Assembly: GCA_005790265.1 (NCBI GenBank)
Contig: SXVE01000377.1
Location: 1 to 5,403, forward strand
Source: Acidobacteriota bacterium
Lineage (GTDB): Bacteria > Acidobacteriota > Blastocatellia > Pyrinomonadales > Pyrinomonadaceae
Direction of reading: 5' to 3'
Length of the DNA: 5,403 bases
The notes beneath the pieces were generated by a model. It did no database searches, had not been told where the DNA came from, and saw only the letters and a list, made by a program, of their open reading frames with translations. Shown one piece after another: positions 1 to 5,403 of this stretch. The number at the start of each line of letters is the position of its first letter. The stretch's first letter is position 1. The translations under genes and the position numbers were made by a program.

Positions 1-1025
1 ATTATTTTCCGCTCATTAATCGAAAAACTGTAGATCAACGAATCTTTTTTGTTGGCAAACAGCATTTCAGACGGAAAAACATTCGGAAAATTTGGAGGAT
101 TCGCCGAATCGAAAAAATTGGCAGAAGCCGAAAAAATATTTTGATCAACAGAAGCGGGAAAATACGGCGCTACAGAAAAATCAATTCCCAAATCTTTTGC
201 CCAGATCAGCGCGCCCGTGTCTTTTTTGATCAGCGCCGCCCGACCGTCTGAAGCAGTCAAATACAGTTCTTTTTCAGTCAAGACCAGATACAGCCGAAAA
301 CCCTCACCAAACAATGCCGATTTAGCTGTCGTTTCGCCAGCTAAATCGGCGTTAGACGAATCGGCATTGAGCTGCCAAACGGGAACTCCTGTTTTTTTAT
401 TTAAAGCGCGAACGATCACTGCATCACTGAGCGAACCGGCAGGCAGATCGCCGGACAACTTTTCCGTGACGCCGATTTTCTTTTCAGTATCTCGAAACGA
501 ATGCGCGTCGGCATTCACCGCGCCGTTATTTTTCTGCTGACCGTCGCCGGCGCGGCTCGTCGCAACAGCGAAATAAAGAAAATTATCGTCCGCGACAATT
601 TTTGAAACGATCCGCCCGCCGCTCTCCGCCGACCAGTTGATTTGTCCGGTCTTGGTGTTTTGGGAAACCACCGTTCCGTTTTTATCAAAATAATAAATGT
701 CAGCAACTTTATCAGACGCGTATATTTCCAGTATTTCGCTTTCCGCTTCGAAAACGCCGCAGCGTTTGATAATCGGCGCGCTTTCACCGTCACCGGCACT
801 TTCGTTCTCAGTTTTTTTCTTGCGATTTCGTTTATCATTTTTCTCGCCCTGAGTTTTGTGTTCGTCAACGACGGATGATAAAGGAGCAGCCTGAGCGAAA
901 ACTTTGTAGGGCGAATGATTACTCGTCAGAATGAGCAGGAACAGGAGAAATACGAGGAGCACGGCGAACACTTTAAACACATTTTTCAGTGAGGTCGCGA
1001 GCAATTGCAAAGCAAACACGAGCAT
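1..1025 (-). CDS. Exported PQQ-like beta-propeller protein, N-terminal part (C-terminus beyond left edge)
   Basis: The frame stays open for 341 codons from ATG 1025 to the left edge. Residues 16-33 form a hydrophobic segment (VFKVFAVLLVFLLFLLIL), followed by a possible signal-peptidase site after VFA (about residue 44). Residues 50-82 are a hydrophilic Lys/Glu-rich linker. Three TG-x3-W motifs follow, KTGQINW (125-131), KTGVPVW (211-217) and DTGALIW (269-275), each next to short beta-strand-like stretches. This is the signature of PQQ-like/BamB-type propeller blades. The blades are widely spaced because of polar insertions at about 156-200. I infer a periplasmic or membrane-anchored scaffold or binding protein; no lipobox Cys or enzyme site is visible and the true function is unknown. 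An in-frame ATG at 1112 would add 29 residues. I prefer 1025 because third-position GC rises sharply there and a promoter candidate covers 1112. Neither start has a clear Shine-Dalgarno. Confidence 0.72.
   Translation of the reverse strand, partial: MLVFALQLLATSLKNVFKVFAVLLVFLLFLLILTSNHSPYKVFAQAAPLSSVVDEHKTQGEKNDKRNRKKKTENESAGDGESAPIIKRCGVFEAESEILEIYASDKVADIYYFDKNGTVVSQNTKTGQINWSAESGGRIVSKIVADDNFLYFAVATSRAGDGQQKNNGAVNADAHSFRDTEKKIGVTEKLSGDLPAGSLSDAVIVRALNKKTGVPVWQLNADSSNADLAGETTAKSALFGEGFRLYLVLTEKELYLTASDGRAALIKKDTGALIWAKDLGIDFSVAPYFPASVDQNIFSASANFFDSANPPNFPNVFPSEMLFANKKDSLIYSFSINERKI
316..350. repeat. Perfect 13-bp inverted repeat inside the propeller gene
   Basis: GCCGATTTAGCTG (316-328) and CAGCTAAATCGGC (338-350) are exact reverse complements around a 9-nt loop. 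The left arm also overlaps an 11-bp arm (312-322) that pairs exactly with 359-369 (AATCGGCATTG), so two mutually exclusive hairpins are possible. It lies in codons of about residues 226-237, a polar loop just after the second TG-x3-W motif. The repeat is directly visible; any function is inference. Confidence 0.8.
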
Positions 1026-1087
1026 CGTTTTTATGTCGCGGCAACGGCGTATATTTTCGGCTGTCCAATTGTAATATACAGCGTTTA

Positions 1088-1116
1088 ATTCTAAAATAGG
1101 TTTAACAGCCATTCAA
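1088..1116 (-). promoter_or_regulatory. Candidate sigma70-type promoter for the propeller gene
   Basis: On the minus strand, TTGAAT (1116-1111) and TAGAAT (1093-1088) are separated by exactly 17 bp. They match the -35 and -10 consensus at 4/6 and 5/6 positions. Transcription would begin near 1081, giving a leader of about 56 nt before ATG 1025. This placement excludes the in-frame ATG at 1112 as a start. The phased A-tract array begins right at its -35 side, as in promoters helped by curved upstream DNA. The prediction is by eye only, in an A/T-rich region where chance matches are common. Confidence 0.4.
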
Positions 1117-1262
1117 AAACTTGGGTACGGAACGAAAGCAACAAAAACGATTTTTGCCAACGGCAAAGTAAGCAAAAAGCGGCAAAAACAACAAAGCACC
1201 GCAAAAAAGAGTTAAAAAGCAATAAAAAGCAAAATAAAGTAAAAATCGAAACGGCACTAAAA
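1115..1262. promoter_or_regulatory. Helically phased A-tract array (predicted intrinsically curved DNA)
   Basis: Runs of 3-6 A on the plus strand are centred near 1166, 1176, 1186, 1194, 1205, 1216, 1226, 1237, 1250 and 1260, with further tracts near 1117, 1136 and 1145. Most spacings are 10-11 bp, one helical turn. From 1161 to 1250 I count 54 A and only 7 T in 90 bases. Phased A-tracts are known to bend DNA and to attract nucleoid proteins. The array sits between the divergent propeller and ssb genes, so a role in their transcription is a reasonable inference. No intact coding frame with a start was found here. Confidence 0.6.
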
Positions 1263-1318
1263 TTGATGGCGCAGACGCCGCCCAAGTTGGCTTCAAACAT
1301 TTTTTAAAATAAATTTAC

Positions 1319-1322
1319 GGAG
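1319..1322 (+). promoter_or_regulatory. Weak ribosome binding site of ssb
   Basis: GGAG ends 12 nt before the ssb ATG, slightly farther than ideal, and the spacer is A-rich. It is the only Shine-Dalgarno-like match near the start. Initiation may rely on the unstructured A-rich leader as well. Confidence 0.4.
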
Positions 1323-1334
1323 AAAATAAGATTA

Positions 1335-1784
1335 ATGTCTTTTAACAAAATTATTATCGTCGGCAATCTCGGTCGCGATCCCGAATTGCGCTACACGCCG
1401 CAGGGCAATGCCGTCTGCAATTTCTCAGTCGCCACCAGCGAAAAAAAACGCGATAAAGGCGGCGATATGCAGGATATCACCACCTGGTTTCGCGTAACGC
1501 TCTGGGGAAAACAGGCGGAGACGGCTTCCAAATACTTAACCAAAGGAAGTCAGGTATATGTCGAAGGACGTTTGCGGATGGAAGAATGGACCGACCGCGA
1601 CGGTAAAACGAGACAGACCCTCGACGTTAACGGAACCGATATGCAGTTTATCGGCACTGCCAATCGAACGGACGATTATTCCTCGGGCGATGCGGGCGGC
1701 GACGGTGATTTCCAACCGGCGCGCGGTTCATCAAACAACGAATTCAATCAAGCGCCGCCGTCGGATGACGATATTCCTTTTTAA
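1335..1784 (+). CDS. ssb: Single-stranded DNA-binding protein SSB
   Basis: This 149-residue protein coats single-stranded DNA during replication, repair and recombination and recruits partner enzymes through its tail. Residues 1-108 form the OB fold: the opening FNKIIIVGNLGRDPELRYTP, then TTWFRVTLWGKQAE (49-62), YVEGRLRMEEWTDRDG (75-90) and TDMQFIG (101-107). Trp51 and Trp85 correspond to E. coli stacking residues Trp54 and Trp88. Residues 109-143 are a Gly/Asp/Asn-rich flexible linker, and the protein ends in DDDIPF, the canonical acidic interaction tip, so it is complete. The length is slightly below E. coli SSB (178). It is monocistronic here: divergent from the propeller gene and convergent with accA, rather than in the rpsF-ssb-rpsR operon seen in many bacteria. 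A TTGGCT (1287) / TAAATT (1310) promoter pair is weak and would start transcription inside the RBS. Confidence 0.97.
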   Translation: MSFNKIIIVGNLGRDPELRYTPQGNAVCNFSVATSEKKRDKGGDMQDITTWFRVTLWGKQAETASKYLTKGSQVYVEGRLRMEEWTDRDGKTRQTLDVNGTDMQFIGTANRTDDYSSGDAGGDGDFQPARGSSNNEFNQAPPSDDDIPF

Positions 1785-1852
1785 CTCTCGATTTTTTTGA
1801 AGTTAATAAATTAGAAAAAAAAAACAAAAAAATTTAGATAAAACAAAAAAAT

Positions 1853-1896
1853 AAAGATGCGGGTTGAATTGAGTTATTCTAATCCGCATCTTTTTT
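1853..1896. terminator. Bidirectional intrinsic terminator between ssb and accA
   Basis: AAAGATGCGG (1853-1862) pairs perfectly with CCGCATCTTT (1884-1893). A G-T wobble and two A-T pairs extend the stem towards a loop of about 15 nt. On the plus strand the stem runs into six T (1891-1896). On the minus strand it is followed by a T-rich run, the complement of the A-rich 1838-1852. It can therefore end both ssb and accA transcripts, as expected between convergent genes. Confidence 0.85.
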
Positions 1897-1928
1897 CTCG
1901 CCGTTTTTTCTGATTGCGGCAAACGAAT

Positions 1929-2921
1929 TTAACCGAGCCATTCGCCCATTTTTCTGATTTTGCGAAAGCGCGCCGCGCGGCGTCCCTGTTCGCCAAGCGC
2001 GAAAATTTCGTCCAGATTGCGCAGCAGTGCGGTCTTTAAATTGGCGCCGATCAATTCGTAGGCGTCATCAATGTTTTGACGCTCGCTTTGCGAAGAAGCG
2101 GATTCGTCGTTTTTTTTGATTTTATCAGACGCATTTACCGTCCACGGTTTTGGCTCGCTGACAATTTCGTCAATCAAGCCGAATCGAAGCAGATCGTTCG
2201 CCGTCATTCGCAGGCAGTCCGCCGCGCGCGCTGCTTGTCCGGCGTCTTTCCACAAAATCGCCGCGCATCCTTCCGGGGAAATCACCGAATAGACGGAATT
2301 TTCGAGCATCAAAACGCGGTCGCCGACGCCGATGGCGAGCGCGCCGCCCGACCCACCTTCGCCGACGACGACGACAATCGTCGGCACTTTTAACGCCGCC
2401 ATCTCGCGCAGATTGAGCGCGATGGCTTCGGCTTGTCCGCGTTCTTCGGCATCAATTCCCGGATACGCGCCGGGCGTATCAATAAACGTAATGATCGGGC
2501 GACCGAATTTTTCCGCCGTTTTCATCAAACGCAGCGCTTTGCGGTAGCCTTCCGGTTTCGGCATCCCGAAATTGCGCACGCGCCGTTGATTCGTATCGCG
2601 TCCTTTTTGTTGACCGATCACGGCAACCTGTCTTCCGTCGAGCCGCGCGAAACCGCCGACCAAGGCTTGATCGTCGGCGTAGCGGCGGTCGCCGTGTATC
2701 TCGATAAATTCTTCGAATAACCCGGCAAACAAATCGAGCGCGTAAGGACGCGCCGGATGTCGCGCCGTGAGAACGCGCTCGAACGCCTGCTGATCATAAC
2801 GATTATTCTGGTCGGCGACGCCGCCGGCAATCGTCGGCGCTTTTTTTTCCGCGTCGTCCGCATCATGGCTGCCGCCCTTATTTTCTGGTCCGGTTCCTGC
2901 TTTTGTTTCCATCGTTTCCAT
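1929..2921 (-). CDS. accA: Acetyl-CoA carboxylase carboxyltransferase subunit alpha
   Basis: With AccD this subunit moves the carboxyl group from carboxybiotin-BCCP to acetyl-CoA, making malonyl-CoA for fatty acid synthesis in the cytosol. The crotonase-like core is clear: ARHPARPYALD (53-63), GDRRYADDQALVGG (77-90), RNFGMPKPEGYRKALRLM (116-133), FIDTPGAYPG (146-155), the oxyanion-type glycine motif GEGGSGGALAIGVGD (187-201) and YSVISPEGCAAILWK (211-225). Length (330) is near the E. coli 319, but the make-up differs. The usual N-terminal helical, coiled-coil-like region is replaced by about 40 acidic, low-complexity residues. A polar insertion at about 258-285 replaces the conserved GGAHR segment. 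It lies 192 bp after dnaE on the same strand, the E. coli gene order. The start at 2921 has only a weak Shine-Dalgarno; Met4 (2912) is an alternative. Confidence 0.96.
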   Translation of the reverse strand: METMETKAGTGPENKGGSHDADDAEKKAPTIAGGVADQNNRYDQQAFERVLTARHPARPYALDLFAGLFEEFIEIHGDRRYADDQALVGGFARLDGRQVAVIGQQKGRDTNQRRVRNFGMPKPEGYRKALRLMKTAEKFGRPIITFIDTPGAYPGIDAEERGQAEAIALNLREMAALKVPTIVVVVGEGGSGGALAIGVGDRVLMLENSVYSVISPEGCAAILWKDAGQAARAADCLRMTANDLLRFGLIDEIVSEPKPWTVNASDKIKKNDESASSQSERQNIDDAYELIGANLKTALLRNLDEIFALGEQGRRAARFRKIRKMGEWLG

Positions 2922-2924
2922 TAT

Positions 2925-2944
2925 TTACTTATTTTTACTTATTT
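2925..2944. repeat. 10-bp tandem repeat directly before the accA start
   Basis: TTACTTATTT occurs twice head to tail (2925-2934, 2935-2944); in the accA sense this reads AAATAAGTAA twice. It ends 4 bp from the ATG at 2921. The TAAG in each copy is the nearest thing to a Shine-Dalgarno, so copy number could affect initiation; that is inference. Confidence 0.75.
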
Positions 2945-2970
2945 CCAATAGTTATCTTCAGTAATTGTTT

Positions 2971-3008
2971 TCAGTAACTATCTTTAATTTCAGTAACTAT
3001 CTTTAATT
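2971..3008. repeat. 19-bp perfect tandem duplication in the accA leader
   Basis: TCAGTAACTATCTTTAATT is present in two exact adjacent copies (2971-2989 and 2990-3008). A degenerate third copy follows nearby (2953-2966: ATCTTCAGTAATTG). In the accA sense each unit contains GATAGTTACTGA. The unit could be a duplicated operator or simply slippage. No convincing promoter pair was found around it. Confidence 0.8.
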
Positions 3009-3048
3009 ATTGCCAGTCCTAACCAATTTGACGTTTTCTTTTTCAACT

Positions 3049-3066
3049 CCGAATTTCCGAATTCGG
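3049..3066 (-). other. Small hairpin downstream of dnaE
   Basis: CCGAATT (3049-3055) pairs with AATTCGG (3060-3066) around a 4-nt loop, and CCGAATTCGG (3057-3066) is itself a perfect 10-bp palindrome. On the dnaE strand the stem is followed by an A-rich, not T-rich, stretch, so it is not a normal intrinsic terminator. It may be an mRNA-stability element or a protein-binding palindrome. Read-through from dnaE into accA remains plausible. Confidence 0.45.
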
Positions 3067-3113
3067 GGATATTTCCGATCAATCTTCTGATTAATATATT
3101 GGCTTCGCCCAAT

Positions 3114-5403
3114 TTATAAAACCCAGCGCACTTGACAGCCTTTTTCCGCCAGCTCGCGCTCTAAAACGCTCGAACCCTGAATGCGCAGCGGCTGGGAACG
3201 CATTTTGAGATTCACGCCGCTTTCTTCGAGCGCAAAATCGAGCAGCACTTCGCATTTGCCGTGATTTTTGCTGAGCAATGTGAACAGCTCGTCGAAATAA
3301 ATTCCTTCGAATTTCCGCGCCGGCAGCGTAATATACACTTCGCGCGCTTTGAGCGGTACGGCGTCGGCGAGCCGCCGCACTTCATTGACGATAATCGTCA
3401 TTTCCTGCCCTTCGACCGATTCGACGCGTCCTTCGACGATCAACAGCTCGTCGTCCTTGAGAAGCTCGGCGTGTTTGGCGAAACATTCCGCCCAGGCGAG
3501 ACATTTGACGCCGCCCGTTCGATCTTCAACGCGGAGAATGCAGAAGCGGTTGCCTTTTTTGCTGTATTTAACTTGCGCGCCCGAGACGATTCCGGCGAGC
3601 GCGATCGTTTCGCCCGGTTTGATTTCTTCGTATTCGGCGATGTTGCTGATTTTCAAATCGCTCAGAATCGTCGTGTAATCGTCGAGCGGGTGCACCGACA
3701 AATAAAAACCGACCGAGGCTTTTTCCTGCCGGGAAACCTCCGCCTGCGACCAGGCGGGCGCTTCGGGCAGATGCTGATCGGCGGCGCTCGCTTCGGTCTC
3801 GGATTCGCTGCCGAACAGCGCGTTCTGCCCGCGCAAACGGTCGTTCCAGGATTTCTGCCCGTGATTGAGCGAACTTTCAATGGCGGCAAAAAGCCGCGCG
3901 CGCCAATGGTTGATAGTAATTTCGGGCGGTTTGAGCGAGTCGAACGCTCCGGCGGTAATCAAACTTTCCAAACCTCTCTTGTTGACCGAACCCTGATCAA
4001 TGCGCGTCGTAAAATCAAACAGGGAAACGAATCTGCCTTTTTTGCGCGCTTCGATTATCGCCTGAACGCTGTTCGATCCGATGCCTTTGATCGCGCTCAA
4101 GCCGAAGCGGACGGCATCGTCGAGCGGCGTAAAGCCGTCGCCGCTCTCGTTGATATCCGGCGGCAAAAGTTTAAGTCCCATCGAACGCAGTTCGCTCGAA
4201 TACTTGTAAACTTTCGCGCTGTCGTCGGCTTCGTGCGATAAAACAGATGCATAAAAATAAGCGGGATAATGCGCCTTAAGATAAGCAGTCTGATAAGCGA
4301 GATAAGCATAAGCAACGCTGTGGCTGCGGTTAAATCCGTAATCGGCAAACTGCGCCATCAACTTAAAAATCTCTTCCGCTTTTTCCTTTTTGATGCCCCG
4401 ATTAATCGCGCCGGACACGAATTTTTCTTCGTGGATCGCCATTTCTTCGCGTTTCTTTTTGCCCATCGCGCGGCGCATCATATCGGCTTCGCCCAGACTG
4501 TAGCCGGCGAGCTTCTGCGCGAGCTGCATAATCTGTTCCTGATAAACGAGAATGCCGTACGTGTTGTGCAGGATATCTTTCATTTCCGGCACGATATACT
4601 GCACGCGTTTGTCGCCGCGATGGCGGGCGATAAAGTCGTCAACCATTCCGCCGTCGAGCGGACCCGGACGATAAAGCGCGTTGAGCGCCGATAAATCTTC
4701 GAGTTCTTTCGGTTTGAGGCGGCGGCAGATTTCCTGCATGCCCGACGATTCAAACTGAAAAATCGCTTCGGTGCGCCCGTCGCCGAACAGGGCGAGCGCT
4801 TTTTCGTCGTCGAGCGGCACCTGACTCCAATCCATCTCGATATTCTTCTGCTGTTTAAGCGTCATTAAACAGTCGCTTATCACCGTCAGCGTCGTTAATG
4901 CGAGAAAATCCATCTTAAGCATTCCGACTTTTTCGAGATCGTTCATCGTGTACTGACTGGTCAATTCGTTTTTCCCCGAATAAGCAATCGGCACCAGCTC
5001 GTGCAGCGGTTTCGGCGAAATGACGACGCCGGCGGCATGCACCGACGAGTGCCGCGCGCAGCCTTCGAGCCGGCGCGCCATATCCACCAGCTTTTTGACG
5101 GCGGCGTCCGTCTCCATCGCCCGCCGCAGATCGGCGACTTGTTCGAGCGCTTGGGCGATGCTGATATTGCGCCCGCGCACCGGCGGCGGAATCAGCTTGG
5201 CGATTTTTTCGACTTCGCCGTACGGCATATTCATCGCTCGCCCGACGTCCTTGATCGCCGCTTTCGACGCCATCGTGCCGAACGTGATAATCTGGCACAC
5301 CGCTTCGCGCCCGTAAAATTCCGTGACGTGATTGATCACGTCGGCTCTGCCGCGCACGCAAAAATCAATGTCGATATCCGGCATCGAAACGCGTTCCGGA
5401 TTG
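3114..5403 (-). CDS. dnaE: DNA polymerase III alpha subunit, C-terminal two-thirds (5' end beyond right edge)
   Basis: This is the replicative polymerase catalytic subunit. The frame is open to the right edge; six residues (NPERVS) precede the Met at 5384, which is internal and counted here as 1. The missing part would hold the PHP domain and the start of the palm. MPDIDIDFC carries Asp3 and Asp5, matching E. coli catalytic Asp401/Asp403, and LKMDF supplies Asp159, matching Asp555. Other family motifs are QIITFGTMASKAAIKDVGRA (31-50), ALYRPGPLDGGMVDDFI (236-252), YGILVYQEQIMQLA (276-289), MMRRAMGKKK (302-311) and FNRSHSVAYAYLAYQTAYLK (351-370). A helix-hairpin-helix lies at 433-448 (IKGIGSNSVQAIIEAR). 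QNALF (520-524) fits the clamp-binding motif, and an OB fold spans about 593-672. The enzyme looks catalytically intact and is the DnaE rather than the PolC type. Confidence 0.97.
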   Translation of the reverse strand, partial: NPERVSMPDIDIDFCVRGRADVINHVTEFYGREAVCQIITFGTMASKAAIKDVGRAMNMPYGEVEKIAKLIPPPVRGRNISIAQALEQVADLRRAMETDAAVKKLVDMARRLEGCARHSSVHAAGVVISPKPLHELVPIAYSGKNELTSQYTMNDLEKVGMLKMDFLALTTLTVISDCLMTLKQQKNIEMDWSQVPLDDEKALALFGDGRTEAIFQFESSGMQEICRRLKPKELEDLSALNALYRPGPLDGGMVDDFIARHRGDKRVQYIVPEMKDILHNTYGILVYQEQIMQLAQKLAGYSLGEADMMRRAMGKKKREEMAIHEEKFVSGAINRGIKKEKAEEIFKLMAQFADYGFNRSHSVAYAYLAYQTAYLKAHYPAYFYASVLSHEADDSAKVYKYSSELRSMGLKLLPPDINESGDGFTPLDDAVRFGLSAIKGIGSNSVQAIIEARKKGRFVSLFDFTTRIDQGSVNKRGLESLITAGAFDSLKPPEITINHWRARLFAAIESSLNHGQKSWNDRLRGQNALFGSESETEASAADQHLPEAPAWSQAEVSRQEKASVGFYLSVHPLDDYTTILSDLKISNIAEYEEIKPGETIALAGIVSGAQVKYSKKGNRFCILRVEDRTGGVKCLAWAECFAKHAELLKDDELLIVEGRVESVEGQEMTIIVNEVRRLADAVPLKAREVYITLPARKFEGIYFDELFTLLSKNHGKCEVLLDFALEESGVNLKMRSQPLRIQGSSVLERELAEKGCQVRWVL

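Noticed and set aside
217..878. Open frames at 217-540 (+), 515-868 (-) and 642-878 (+)
   Set aside because: They are shadows of the minus-strand propeller frame, which alone has a signal segment and repeated TG-x3-W motifs.
1075..1215. Plus-strand stop-to-stop frame ending in a Lys/Gln/Ser-rich tail (KVSKKRQKQQSTAKKS)
   Set aside because: It looks somewhat protein-like but has no ATG, GTG or TTG start, and its composition follows from the A-tracts. A decayed gene end cannot be shown.
1091..1300. Minus-strand small hydrophobic frames (69 and 64 codons) in the ssb upstream region
   Set aside because: They are Phe/Leu-rich only because the opposite strand is A-tract DNA. There is no ribosome binding site and they overlap the promoter candidate.
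1287..1315. TTGGCT / TAAATT as an ssb promoter
   Set aside because: The matches are weak and the implied start near 1322 would remove the only ribosome binding site. Kept only as a note under ssb.
3261..4241. Open frame of 326 codons antisense to dnaE
   Set aside because: It is Phe/Arg-rich with no recognisable domain, and it lies entirely opposite conserved DnaE sequence. It is explained by the codon bias of the real gene.
5325..5342. Near-perfect palindrome GACGTGAT-TG-ATCACGTC
   Set aside because: It lies in conserved dnaE codons (DVINHVT) and is most simply explained by the protein sequence.

Overview
This 5.4 kb window looks like an ordinary chromosomal stretch from a bacterium. It carries three housekeeping genes (ssb, accA, dnaE) and the start of a secreted or membrane-anchored beta-propeller protein. 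Coding DNA is moderately GC-rich, while the intergenic DNA is strongly A/T-rich with long homopolymer runs. The SSB N-terminus (MSFNKIIIVGNLGRDPELRY...) resembles, from memory, SSBs of Acidobacteriota (Blastocatellia-like). This is a recollection only, and the phylum is unproven. I see no phage, transposon, CRISPR, tRNA or rRNA.

Layout from left to right. Positions 1-1025 (minus strand, running off the left edge) hold the N-terminal 341 codons of an exported protein with PQQ-like propeller repeats. Positions 1026-1334 form a divergent regulatory region: a good sigma70-type promoter candidate for the propeller gene, then about 150 bp of helically phased A-tracts that should be intrinsically curved, then the ssb leader. 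ssb lies at 1335-1784 (plus). A bidirectional intrinsic terminator at about 1853-1896 separates ssb from the convergent accA (1929-2921, minus). Upstream of accA is a 192-bp spacer with two sets of short perfect tandem repeats and a small hairpin. dnaE (minus) fills 3114-5403 and lacks its N-terminal third because the window ends.

The dnaE then accA order on one strand matches the well-known E. coli order, so a shared transcript is plausible; no convincing terminator lies between them. SSB and DnaE both act at the replication fork, and AccA supplies malonyl-CoA for fatty acid synthesis. The propeller gene has no obvious functional link to the others.

I found no clear new biological system. 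The points most worth a second look are the phased A-tract array beside the divergent promoter, the tandem repeats in the accA leader, the unusual ends and insertion of AccA, and a perfect 13-bp inverted repeat inside the propeller coding sequence.
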